Source of the DNA: DSWT01 sp035420085
GTDB taxonomy: Bacteria; Chloroflexota; Anaerolineae; B4-G1; SLSP01
Assembly (NCBI GenBank): GCA_035420085.1
Contig: DAOLUH010000015.1
Coordinates: 1-64,000, forward strand
DNA length: 64,000 nucleotides
Direction of reading: 5' to 3'
In this document: positions 16,141-25,656 of the stretch, piece by piece
How the letters are laid out: each line of letters opens with the position of its first letter
How positions within the stretch are numbered: position 1 is the first letter of the stretch
Program-made: the position numbers and the translations under genes
Notes under the pieces: generated by a model
Databases searched by the model: none
Told to the model about the DNA's origin: nothing
What the model saw: the letters and a program-made list of their open reading frames with translations, nothing else

Positions 16141-19100
16141 TTATTGTTGTCGCAAAACGACCGGCAGATAGACACGTAGCGGCGTTATGCCTACGAAGAT
16201 GAGAACCTCGTCCATGCCGGTCTGGCCGTCGCTGTCGGTAGCAATGAGGGTGATGCGATGCGCGCCCGTGACGAGACCGCTCACCCACAACTCTGTGCCA
16301 ACGCCGAGTGTGCCGCTCAGAGGTGTTGTCCAGGTGAGGGGGGCTGTGTCGCTCAATGCGCCATCCTCAGTGTCGAGTGTCGTGCCTCGGAGAACGACGG
16401 TCTCCCCGAAAGCGAATTCGCTGCCACTGTCCGGCGCGATGATGTACGCGCGTGGCGCTTTACGGGTCACGGTGAACGCGGCGTCGGATTCGTCGCTGGC
16501 AACGTGAACACCATCGGTCACGATGACGCGGATGCGCGCGTGTTCGCTGCCCGGCAGCGCGCGCAGGTCCTGCTCGGCGACGTCATAGCTGGTGTCTGGG
16601 AAGTCCATACGCAGGATGTACCAATTCGCGCCGTCGTCGGGGCTGTACTGTACGGTGTAGAACAGGTCGTCGCCGTCGGCGTCCGCTCCGCGCCAGGCCA
16701 GGTGCAGGTGATTGGCAACTGTCTCGCCGCCATTGGGTGAGAGCAGCGTCACCGTCGGCGCGTGAGCACTGACCAGGCGCGACGCCAATTCTACCGTCCC
16801 CTGTTTCAGCACGACGCGCGCCGCCGCGCTGTTGTAGGGCAACGCCTCCGCAAAAATTGCCGTCGGAGGTTCGAGGTTGAGGTCGCTGTTGACTGCCGCC
16901 GAGAAGGTGTGTGTGTAGAGTACACCGCCCCCCGCGTCTTCAAGGGTCAGGCTGTAGGCGTCGGTTGCAGCGGCGGTGGCAAGCTCCTGTTGGTATGACT
17001 GCGCAATGACGTCCGGCGGGACCTCTGCCAGCCGGTAGAAGGGGCGCAGTTCGGCAAGCGGCGTCGTTGGGGTGATGATGCCACCCACGAGCAGGTATTC
17101 CGTCGCGTTGGCCCACGCCGCCGAAAGCGGCGTCAACGTTCGCGCCTGCGCGGTCAGCGCGGCGTCGGCGATGGCGTCGCGCAGCGCTTCGTAAGTGTAA
17201 TCCGAAGGCCAGCGCTGCCAGTAGTAGCTCATCAAGTCCCCATAGCCTAGCGGTGGGACAATCTCCGGCTCTCCGCCAGTATAAGGCCAGAAGCCGTAAT
17301 ACTCGATGGTAGAATCTGGTCCAAAACGGCAGGTATAGGTCGTCGTCGAGTTGCACGTGTGGCGGATGATCTCTTCGTAGGGATAGTCATTGTCCACGTC
17401 GCCCCCCTTTTCCTCGCAGCCAGTACACCACACATGCTCCCGGCCAAAGTTGTGTCCCAGTTCGTGCGCGACAACCCGTCCTCCCAATGGCTCAGGCCAG
17501 TCGCCGCCGCGCGACACTGCCATGACGCCGGCTGCCTGATGGCCGGGATTATTCCCCATCCCCAGCGCGCCGCTTGGCTGGCTGCGTGGATCAACCATAC
17601 CGAAATAGTGCGTATCGTGACACGGATTTGTCGTCCAGAAGTTATACCACCACAAATCAGATAAAACGCGGTCGTAATCACTCGGCAAACCGTATTCCCA
17701 CCCCACGCCGTGGCTGCTCGGGTACATCGTGCGGTCGTCGTAGATGCCGATTCCAGTGTTACTCGTTGGGTAGAACCACCGCATCAAGTCCACAATATCC
17801 CAGAAGTCGGAGACATGGTCGTCTATGTAGTATGTATTCGGATGGAGATGGACGGGCACGAAAACGATGCAAAAGCCGTTGGCGCTTTGGAAGGTCACAG
17901 TTTCGGTGCTTTCGTTGCTCCAGGACTCTTCTTCGGGAATCGCGTCCCCCGGATCAACCACGGCGCGCAGCGTGACGACGCCGGAGCGCCACGTCGCTGG
18001 CAGTAAGAAGTAGAAGGCATCGTCGAGATTTGCGCGGTCGCCGCCGTCGCTTTGGACGGTGATCCGCCCGCCGGTGGGCCGCAGCGGTGAACCAGGCAGC
18101 GCTGCTCCGCCGCGCGTGCCATACAACCGCGCATCCACACCTGGCAGATCAACCAACGCAGAGCGCACGTAGAAACGCACGTAAGTCGTTTTGTTGGCGA
18201 TGAGCGTCACGTCGTTAACCAGGTTTTGCGTGACCTGTGTGACTTCAATTTCTTGAGCGCCCAGGTCTTCGATAATGGTTTGATCTTCGCAGCTATAACT
18301 GCTGAGGTTGCCGGCCGCATCACGGGCGCGGACGCGGAAAGAAAAAGTGCCCAGGTTGGCGTCGGGATACAGCATCGAAGTCGCCGTCGTCCCCAGCAAC
18401 CAATCCTCCCACGTTCCGACGCCGTAGCTATCGTCGCGCACCTGCACATCGTAGCTGGCGATGCCGCTGTCGGCGTCCAGATAGTGCCATTGCACCACAC
18501 ACGAGTCGCTGTTGGAGTAACGCGGCGCGTTGATCCAGCAGCCATACGGGTCGGCGGAATCCACACCAAACGGGCCAAAGTGCGCGATGGGACCGCCGTT
18601 CCCAGCCCCATCAATGGCCCGGACGTGCAAATACCACCAGCCATCGGTCAGCGTGCTGCTGGCGAAGGCGGTGGCCGTATCAATCGTCAAGTCTACATAA
18701 TGCGTGGGAACGGGGTCCCAGAGATAAGAATACCCGACGATGTCGGTATCGGTCGTTTTCCACGCCACGCGGACTGTGCCGTCAATCCATGCACCGATGT
18801 TGGGGATGGACCAATCCAACGTCGGGGTGACGGGATCGGCGGTGTCGATGCGGTACGGTCCCAGGTGAGCGGGCGCGGCCCAGTTGCTTGCGCGGTCGCG
18901 CGTCATAAAGTGGAAGTACCAATCGCCATCCGGGATGGCCCACAGGTCAATCAAATCGCCGGGGCCGGCGCCCTGTTCTGCATCCTCGTCGGGGCGCGTA
19001 TCGGCAATGCGGTTGAGTATCCACGAGTAGCCCCACACGCCGCTGGTCGTATCGCTTCCCACATCCGTCCAGGTGATATGGATTGACGCATCGTCGCTCC

Positions 19101-21750
19101 ATTCGCCGGGTGTATGATCGGGGCTGGTCAGGTCGCTGGGATTGGTGGGCGGCGTCCCGTCAATGGCGACGTAGTAGATGGGGCTGTCGCCGGTCAAGCC
19201 ACTCAGATCCGCAATGCGGAACTGGATGGCGTTGAGCGTCTCCGCGTCCTGGTTGAAGGGTACATTCGTTGCTGTCATCACCTGGGGCGCGGTGGTACCG
19301 TCTACACCGGAAACGGTCGCCGTGAGCCAATCTCCGATCCATGTGGCCCCGCCGTTGCGCGAGAAGCGATATTGCGCGGTGCTCACATCCAACCCGGAGC
19401 CGACGTCACCCACCTGCACGGTACACGTTACCTGGCGGTTGCGCTCCCACACATAGGGGGGATTGGTGGCGGGTTGGAAATCGGCCCATCCGCCGGGCGG
19501 CGGTTCAAGCGCCGTCCACACGCGCACGCCAGCGTCCTGCTCCGCCCCAATGACGTCCAGAGCTGCATCGGCATCAATGCGCCCGAATGTCGCGCCCTCA
19601 TAGTACTTGGTCGTTGCCAGATTCGTGCTGGCGTCGCTCCATCCCGCGCCGCCCGCGTTCTTCCACACGCGCACGCCGTTATTTTGCAGCCCTGCCAGGA
19701 TGTCCAGATAACCGTCGTTGTCGAAATCCCCCATCTCGAGGCTGACCACAGCGAGCGTGGGGCTGATCACGCCCTGGTACGACCACGTGGCGCCGCCGTC
19801 GCCCAACCACACGCGCGCCCCGGCAACGCCGCTTGGCGCGCCGACGAGATCCAGGTCGCCGTCGTTGTTGAGGTCGCCTAGCGCGACGGCTTGATAGTTG
19901 CCTGTCGTAATCGGCGAGGATGAAGGATTGAAGCCAAAATCGCCCTGCGCCAGCCAGATGGGAACGCCCTGAACATTCCCACAGTTCGCGGCTACCACAT
20001 CGAGGTTGCCGTCGTGGTTGATGTCGCCTACGTCCAGATCGCAGAAATCCAGGGTGTCGGAAAGCACCTTGGGTGAATTCCAATCTGGCGTCTTGCCGGC
20101 CCCGGTGCCGGGCCAGATACGCACACCGACACTCTTGCCGCTCGCCAGCAGATCGTTCAACCCATCATGATTGACGTGCGCCAGCACGACATCGTTGTAA
20201 CTGCCTGTGGTGGGCAGTCCGACGCTGGCGTCTTCCCACACCCATCCATCCTGAGTGGCTATCCAGGCGCGCACGCCGCTGGCTGCGCTGGCGGCTGCCA
20301 GGTCAACTTCGTCGGCGTGATTGATTTGCCCCCAGGCCACGCCGGTCCACATCCCACTGGCGGGGAGTACGCCGGCGGGCACGTGCGTCCAGGTGTAGCC
20401 GCCGTCGCCTTTCCAGACGTGGATGCCGATTGTGCTGGCTCCGGCGGCGATATCGAGCTTGCCGTCGTGGTTAAAGTCGGTCGCCGCTACGCTGAGCATA
20501 CTGCCGGTGGGAAGTGGCTGCGCGCCCTCGGTCCACGCGCTCCAACTGCCGGCGGCGCGTTTGTTGGGCCACGCCGTTAAGACATCGGTGGCTGCGATCA
20601 GATCGGTGTCGCCGTCGTGATCCAGGTCGGCGACGGTGAGGGCGCGCACAGCGGTTGCTGTCTCTTCCACCGCACTGCCCGCCCAAAGGCCCCCGAAGGG
20701 CGAACCGTTGTTCTCCCAGGCCTGCACTTCGGCGAAAGCGGCGTTCATCTGCGCGCCGGACGCGAGGTCGAAATCACCATCCACGTCGAAGTCGGCGGCG
20801 GCGAGCGTGTAGACGGTTCCCAGGTCTTTATCGCCGAGGTCGTGGCGCGTCCACGTTCCGGCGAAGGGGTCGCCGTTGTTCTGCCAGGAGGTCAGTGCGT
20901 AGGTCTCGCCCGTTCGGCACCCGGCCAGGATGTCCAGATCGCCATCGGTATCCACGTCGGCGAGGGCCAGGGATTCGATGCCGTCGGTGGTCGTGAATAC
21001 GATGGATTGGCTCCACGCGCCGGAAAAGGGTGTGCCGTCGTTTTCCCATGCCCGCACGCGGTTTGCCGCATTGCCGGAGACGAGATCGAGGTCGCCGTCG
21101 TTGTCCAGATCGCCGATGGCGAGGGCTGTGGCATCGGTAGACGCGCTGCCTATGTAGAGCGACGTCCATGTCCCGGCAAAGGGTGTGTGATCGTTGCGCC
21201 AGGCCATGAGCGCCGCGCCGTCGTCGCCGGAGACCAGGTCGAGGTAGCCATCGTTGTCCAGGTCGCCGGAAACCAACGCGAGCACGGTGTCGGCGTTGCC
21301 CACGCCGTTGGCAGTCCACAGCGCGTCGAAGGGCGTGCCGTCGTTTTGCCAAACCTGAACTTCGTAGCCGGTCAACCACGCGCTACCCGATGCTATATCT
21401 ACCGCGCCATCGTTATCGAAGTCACCGGCGACGAGTGCATAGCTGGTTACACCGGGTGAGCCGAGCGTATACAGTGTCCACGGACCCGTGAGTGGGTCTT
21501 TGTCATTTTCCCAACTGTTGATCTTGCCTCCAGCAGAGACGAGATCGCTGTCGCCATCGTTATCCAGGTCAGCGGAGAGCAGGGCTTGTACGGTATCGCC
21601 CGGCGCGCCAAGACGGTTGCCACTGCCGAAGAGCAGCGCTGCAGGGTTCGCCGGGGCAGCGCGCAGCCTGGTCTCGCCAGTCTTGAGGAATAGCGTACTC
21701 AACGCAAACAACGTCATCACAATCCAGAAGACACCAGACAGCTTTTTCAT
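16141..21750 (-). CDS. Giant secreted FG-GAP/VCBS-repeat metalloprotease
   Basis: The 1869-residue protein begins with a signal peptide (MKKLSGVFWIVMTLFALSTL). Residues about 40-780 are a long series of FG-GAP/VCBS repeats with DLDNDGDxDL-type calcium loops. Several Ig/fibronectin-like segments and a CARDB-like segment (around 1170-1280) follow, then a zincin domain with HELGHNFGREH at 1429-1439 and a Met-turn-like DLMSYY downstream. Further beta-rich domains end in VYLPVVLRQQ, a tail style I associate with exported Chloroflexota proteins. The ATG at 21750 has GGAGGTG upstream; the open frame extends 37 codons further without a site. It probably acts outside the cell as an adhesive protease. 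No operon partner is evident. Confidence 0.85.
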   Translation of the reverse strand: MKKLSGVFWIVMTLFALSTLFLKTGETRLRAAPANPAALLFGSGNRLGAPGDTVQALLSADLDNDGDSDLVSAGGKINSWENDKDPLTGPWTLYTLGSPGVTSYALVAGDFDNDGAVDIASGSAWLTGYEVQVWQNDGTPFDALWTANGVGNADTVLALVSGDLDNDGYLDLVSGDDGAALMAWRNDHTPFAGTWTSLYIGSASTDATALAIGDLDNDGDLDLVSGNAANRVRAWENDGTPFSGAWSQSIVFTTTDGIESLALADVDTDGDLDILAGCRTGETYALTSWQNNGDPFAGTWTRHDLGDKDLGTVYTLAAADFDVDGDFDLASGAQMNAAFAEVQAWENNGSPFGGLWAGSAVEETATAVRALTVADLDHDGDTDLIAATDVLTAWPNKRAAGSWSAWTEGAQPLPTGSMLSVAATDFNHDGKLDIAAGASTIGIHVWKGDGGYTWTHVPAGVLPASGMWTGVAWGQINHADEVDLAAASAASGVRAWIATQDGWVWEDASVGLPTTGSYNDVVLAHVNHDGLNDLLASGKSVGVRIWPGTGAGKTPDWNSPKVLSDTLDFCDLDVGDINHDGNLDVVAANCGNVQGVPIWLAQGDFGFNPSSSPITTGNYQAVALGDLNNDGDLDLVGAPSGVAGARVWLGDGGATWSYQGVISPTLAVVSLEMGDFDNDGYLDILAGLQNNGVRVWKNAGGAGWSDASTNLATTKYYEGATFGRIDADAALDVIGAEQDAGVRVWTALEPPPGGWADFQPATNPPYVWERNRQVTCTVQVGDVGSGLDVSTAQYRFSRNGGATWIGDWLTATVSGVDGTTAPQVMTATNVPFNQDAETLNAIQFRIADLSGLTGDSPIYYVAIDGTPPTNPSDLTSPDHTPGEWSDDASIHITWTDVGSDTTSGVWGYSWILNRIADTRPDEDAEQGAGPGDLIDLWAIPDGDWYFHFMTRDRASNWAAPAHLGPYRIDTADPVTPTLDWSIPNIGAWIDGTVRVAWKTTDTDIVGYSYLWDPVPTHYVDLTIDTATAFASSTLTDGWWYLHVRAIDGAGNGGPIAHFGPFGVDSADPYGCWINAPRYSNSDSCVVQWHYLDADSGIASYDVQVRDDSYGVGTWEDWLLGTTATSMLYPDANLGTFSFRVRARDAAGNLSSYSCEDQTIIEDLGAQEIEVTQVTQNLVNDVTLIANKTTYVRFYVRSALVDLPGVDARLYGTRGGAALPGSPLRPTGGRITVQSDGGDRANLDDAFYFLLPATWRSGVVTLRAVVDPGDAIPEEESWSNESTETVTFQSANGFCIVFVPVHLHPNTYYIDDHVSDFWDIVDLMRWFYPTSNTGIGIYDDRTMYPSSHGVGWEYGLPSDYDRVLSDLWWYNFWTTNPCHDTHYFGMVDPRSQPSGALGMGNNPGHQAAGVMAVSRGGDWPEPLGGRVVAHELGHNFGREHVWCTGCEEKGGDVDNDYPYEEIIRHTCNSTTTYTCRFGPDSTIEYYGFWPYTGGEPEIVPPLGYGDLMSYYWQRWPSDYTYEALRDAIADAALTAQARTLTPLSAAWANATEYLLVGGIITPTTPLAELRPFYRLAEVPPDVIAQSYQQELATAAATDAYSLTLEDAGGGVLYTHTFSAAVNSDLNLEPPTAIFAEALPYNSAAARVVLKQGTVELASRLVSAHAPTVTLLSPNGGETVANHLHLAWRGADADGDDLFYTVQYSPDDGANWYILRMDFPDTSYDVAEQDLRALPGSEHARIRVIVTDGVHVASDESDAAFTVTRKAPRAYIIAPDSGSEFAFGETVVLRGTTLDTEDGALSDTAPLTWTTPLSGTLGVGTELWVSGLVTGAHRITLIATDSDGQTGMDEVLIFVGITPLRVYLPVVLRQQ

Positions 21751-22056
21751 AGGAAGGCACCTCCATCTCATATATAGGGCAGAGCAGAGAAGCAGCACCA
21801 AACCAAGCCGATGATGCAGATGACGTGAAAAGGCAGAACCAAAGTGCCATAGTGTGCGCAATCTGGTTTAGACGCCTGTTTCACTCGACTGGACAAAGGC
21901 TGCTCGGCGGTGCCGATAGTCCTATATTCGTATTCGGTAGATCGAAATTCGGGTTCGTAGAAACTGCTTGAGCGCCCTTTGGGGTGCTGAAGCGCCTACT
22001 ACGAACCCCAAATCACATCCCCTGGTATTAATGATCCCCGATCTCTGGTCACCACC
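21751..22056. other. Intergenic region with a GGGTTCGTAG inverted repeat
   Basis: This 306-bp gap separates pmbA from the giant protease. It contains GGGTTCGTAG at 21951-21960 and CTACGAACCC at 21999-22008, enclosing GCGCC-rich sequence, which resembles a dispersed palindromic repeat and could terminate the pmbA transcript. The rest should contain the protease promoter, which I could not place with confidence. Confidence 0.6.
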
Positions 22057-23355
22057 TTATGCTTTGCCAGCGACGTTCATCTCCTCCAACAAAATATACG
22101 GCGCATTGAAGTTGCTGTAAATCCAGTCGTTTTCTCGGCTGACAGCGGCGATGTTTTGCAGCACCTCGTAAACATTGCCCGCGATGGCGACATCCTTGAC
22201 ACGTCCCACGATCTCGCCCTTCTCGATTTTGAAGCCGAGCGCGATGGGGTTGGAGAATGCGCCGGAGAGCACGTTGCCCTGTCCCAGGCCGAGCACGTCC
22301 TGCACCAGCAGCCCTTCGTCAATCCCGGCGAGCATATGGGCCAGCGGGGTTTCGCCGGGCGCGATGATGAGGTTCGTGGGCGCCGGGCTGGGTTGGTTGA
22401 ACAACCCACGCGAGCCATTGCCGGTGGATTCGACGCCGGATTGTGCGGCGGTCTTGAGGTCGTAGAGGAAGCCGTTGAGCACGCCGTTGCCGATGAGAAC
22501 GGTGCGGCGGTGTGGCACGCCTTCGTCATCGTAGGCCGCGCTGCCGAATTTACCGTCGAGGGTGCCGTCATCCACCAGCGTCAGTTTCGCATCGAACAGC
22601 TTCTCACCCACCTTGCCGGCCATTGGCGAGATGCCTTTGTAGACGTTCTTGCCATCGACGCCTTCCATGAGCGGCAGGCCGAGCACTAACGTGCCGGTCG
22701 GCGAGAACAGCACCGGCATTCGCCCTGGCGCGAGCGTGCCGATTTGCTGCGCCTGGCGGAGCTTGTCGCCGAGCCGCCGCACAGGGAGCATATAGTCGGC
22801 GTCCCAGATGGTCACGCCGAGCATGTCAAACATAATGAGGATGTCGTCGCCCTTGACGCGATTGACTTCCACCTGCAGGGAAAACGGCGAGCGTCTGAAG
22901 GCCACGTCCGCGCCGGCCTGGTTGCGGATGGTTACCTGGTTGATGCCGCGTTTGAGGGTGACGTTCAGCAGCACGTCAGGATCGATATCGCGCAGATAAG
23001 CGATGACTTCCTGCCCAATCTCGACCATGCGCGTTACCGGGAGGTCGGCAATGGTCGTGTCGAATGTCCGTACGTCGGAGCCGGGTTGCGAACCGGGAAA
23101 GACGAGCGGCACCGGATCGCCGTAGGCCGCCGATTCCAGCGTGTTGCGAACGAGTTTATCCGTCGCGGTCAGATCGCTGGACGCGGCAAAGCCCAAGCGC
23201 CCGTCTTTGATGACCCGCACGGCGATACCGGCGGTTTCTTCGACTTTGCTGGTCTTCAACTGGTTGGATTCGAAGTTGACGGTGGTGGTTTCATTGCTCA
23301 GGCGCACCACTTCGACTTGTTCCGTTTGGGGGATGAGTTGCGCTAACACGTCCAT
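22057..23355 (-). CDS. pmbA: TldE/PmbA-type subunit of the TldD/TldE protease
   Basis: The 432-residue protein matches the TldD/PmbA fold and lacks the HExxxH zinc motif, as expected of the non-catalytic TldE partner. Family features include the N-terminal VNFESNQLKTSKVEE region and the later GRMPVLFSPTGTLVLGLPLMEG and YDLKTAAQSGVESTGNGSRG segments. TldD and TldE form a heterodimer that degrades unfolded or ribosomally made small peptides in the cytoplasm. The ATG at 23355 is only 2 bp beyond the tldD stop, with GGAGGGAAAT inside the tldD end, so the two are translationally coupled. Confidence 0.88.
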   Translation of the reverse strand: MDVLAQLIPQTEQVEVVRLSNETTTVNFESNQLKTSKVEETAGIAVRVIKDGRLGFAASSDLTATDKLVRNTLESAAYGDPVPLVFPGSQPGSDVRTFDTTIADLPVTRMVEIGQEVIAYLRDIDPDVLLNVTLKRGINQVTIRNQAGADVAFRRSPFSLQVEVNRVKGDDILIMFDMLGVTIWDADYMLPVRRLGDKLRQAQQIGTLAPGRMPVLFSPTGTLVLGLPLMEGVDGKNVYKGISPMAGKVGEKLFDAKLTLVDDGTLDGKFGSAAYDDEGVPHRRTVLIGNGVLNGFLYDLKTAAQSGVESTGNGSRGLFNQPSPAPTNLIIAPGETPLAHMLAGIDEGLLVQDVLGLGQGNVLSGAFSNPIALGFKIEKGEIVGRVKDVAIAGNVYEVLQNIAAVSRENDWIYSNFNAPYILLEEMNVAGKA

Positions 23356-23357
23356 GG

Positions 23358-24728
23358 TTATTTCCCTCCAATCACGACGTTCTGAATCCGCACGTGCGGC
23401 GCGCCGAAGGCGACGGGCAGGGGGAATTGTCCGCCTTTACCGCAGCCGCCGGCTCCCTGAATCCACTTGAAATCGTTGCCAATGGCGTCGATGTTCAGCA
23501 GGGTGGTGAACAGGTTCCCTGCCAGGATCACGTCCTTGACCATTTCGGCGATGTGCCCGTCGCGGATCATGTAGGCGTAGCCGGAGCTGAACGAGAAGCT
23601 CTCCAGCTCGGTGTTGCCGCCATAGGCGTCGCAGGCGTAGATGCCCAGTTTGATGTCTTTGATCAAGTCCTCGAACGGTGTCGTGCCGTTCTCGATGGCC
23701 GTGTTGGTCATCCGCACAATCGGCGCGTGGCGGTAGTTGATGGCGCGGGCATTGCCGGTTGGGCTTTCGCCCATTTTGGCCGCCGTCTCGCGAGAGTGCA
23801 GCCGCCCCACCAGGATGCCGTTTTTGATGAGGTCGTTGCGCCGGGTGGGCGTACCTTCGTCGTCGTACTTGTGCGTGCCGCGCAGGCCGGGGAGCGAACC
23901 GTCGTCGAAGACGTTGAGGATGTCCTGCCCGAAGCGCCGTCCCAGGATCATCATCTCCCGCGCTTTGGGGTTTTCGTAGATGAAGTCCGATTCGGAGAGG
24001 TGACCGAACGCTTCGTGGATGAACACGCCGCCGAGCATTGGGTTGATGACGATGGGGTACTGCCCGCCGACGACCGTCTCGGCGTTCAGCAAGTCCACGG
24101 CGCGGCGAGCGACGGTTTGCGCCAGCGCCTCGCGGTTCTGGACGAAATCGAAGCCCTCTTGCGCGGCGCAACTCTCGATGGCTTGCTGAATGTTATCGCC
24201 GTCGCGGGCGATGGCGACCAGAATCAGGCCGAGTCCGGGACGTTCTTCCTCGATCCACGTACCTTCAGAGTTGGCGAAGTGCACGCGGCTGAAGGAATCG
24301 CTGTAACCCACGATGGTATCCACGATCTTGTCGCTGTAGCCGCGCACGAGGGCATTGTACCCTTCGATCAGCGCCTTCTTGTCCGACAGTGAGACGCCGC
24401 GGAAATCGTGTTTCAACGTCACCGTGAGGTGATCGTCGGCCACCGGGATTGGCGCCAGTTCGATGGGTTCCGCGGCATGGACGACTTTGGCGCACTGGTA
24501 GGCCTGGTCCACTTTGGCGATCAAGTCATCGCGGTCGTTGAACGTGGCGACGCCCCAGCCGCCGTCCTTGCACATGCAGCGCACGATGCCGCCCGCGTCG
24601 ATGATGGCGCTGGCATTCTCCAGGTCGGTGCCGCGGTACGAAACCGAGGTCGCCTCCCGCTCTTCCAGACGGATCTCGGTGTAATCCGCTTTGCTGCTTC
24701 TCAGGGCAGCTTCTATCTTGTCTTTCAT
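23358..24728 (-). CDS. tldD: TldD zinc metalloprotease
   Basis: The 456-residue catalytic subunit shows HEAFGH (His238-Glu239...His243), the TldD zinc motif, and the glycine-rich C-terminal GAGGCGKGGQFPL segment carrying the cysteine ligand. The protein partners PmbA/TldE, encoded immediately downstream. I chose the ATG at 24728 because AGGAGG stands five bases upstream; the open frame continues 15 codons upstream without support. A palindromic repeat (24748-24816) occupies the gap to the SDR gene. Confidence 0.92.
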   Translation of the reverse strand: MKDKIEAALRSSKADYTEIRLEEREATSVSYRGTDLENASAIIDAGGIVRCMCKDGGWGVATFNDRDDLIAKVDQAYQCAKVVHAAEPIELAPIPVADDHLTVTLKHDFRGVSLSDKKALIEGYNALVRGYSDKIVDTIVGYSDSFSRVHFANSEGTWIEEERPGLGLILVAIARDGDNIQQAIESCAAQEGFDFVQNREALAQTVARRAVDLLNAETVVGGQYPIVINPMLGGVFIHEAFGHLSESDFIYENPKAREMMILGRRFGQDILNVFDDGSLPGLRGTHKYDDEGTPTRRNDLIKNGILVGRLHSRETAAKMGESPTGNARAINYRHAPIVRMTNTAIENGTTPFEDLIKDIKLGIYACDAYGGNTELESFSFSSGYAYMIRDGHIAEMVKDVILAGNLFTTLLNIDAIGNDFKWIQGAGGCGKGGQFPLPVAFGAPHVRIQNVVIGGK

Positions 24729-24747
24729 ACAGCCTCCTTTTAGCATC

Positions 24748-24816
24748 AACCACGAATTGACACGAATCTCCACGAAAAGGCAAAAATTAGTGCAAATTCG
24801 TGAGGATTCGTGGTAA
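24748..24816. repeat. Palindromic ACGAAT-type intergenic repeat
   Basis: Arms ACCACGAAT (24749-24757) and ATTCGTGGT (24806-24814) are perfect complements, with internal ACGAATC and ATTCGTG motifs. The layout matches the copies at 34529-34598, 46791-46862 and 58879-58940, which use CGCGAAT in place of CACGAAT. Confidence 0.85.
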
Positions 24817-24822
24817 ATCTCT

Positions 24823-25614
<792 letters not shown>

Positions 25615-25636
25615 AGCCTGCCTTCTACAATTTTTC

Positions 25637-25656
25637 TAACCGCGAATCAGCGGTTA
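25637..25656. repeat. Short palindrome overlapping a stop codon
   Basis: TAACCGCGAATCAGCGGTTA is a minimal version of the CGCGAAT palindrome family. The stop codon of the DUF89-like gene (25654-25656) lies within its right arm. Confidence 0.75.

Noticed and set aside
16187..21459. Long plus-strand frames opposite the giant protease gene
   Set aside because: They mirror the repetitive, GC-rich FG-GAP coding sequence and show no protein features of their own.
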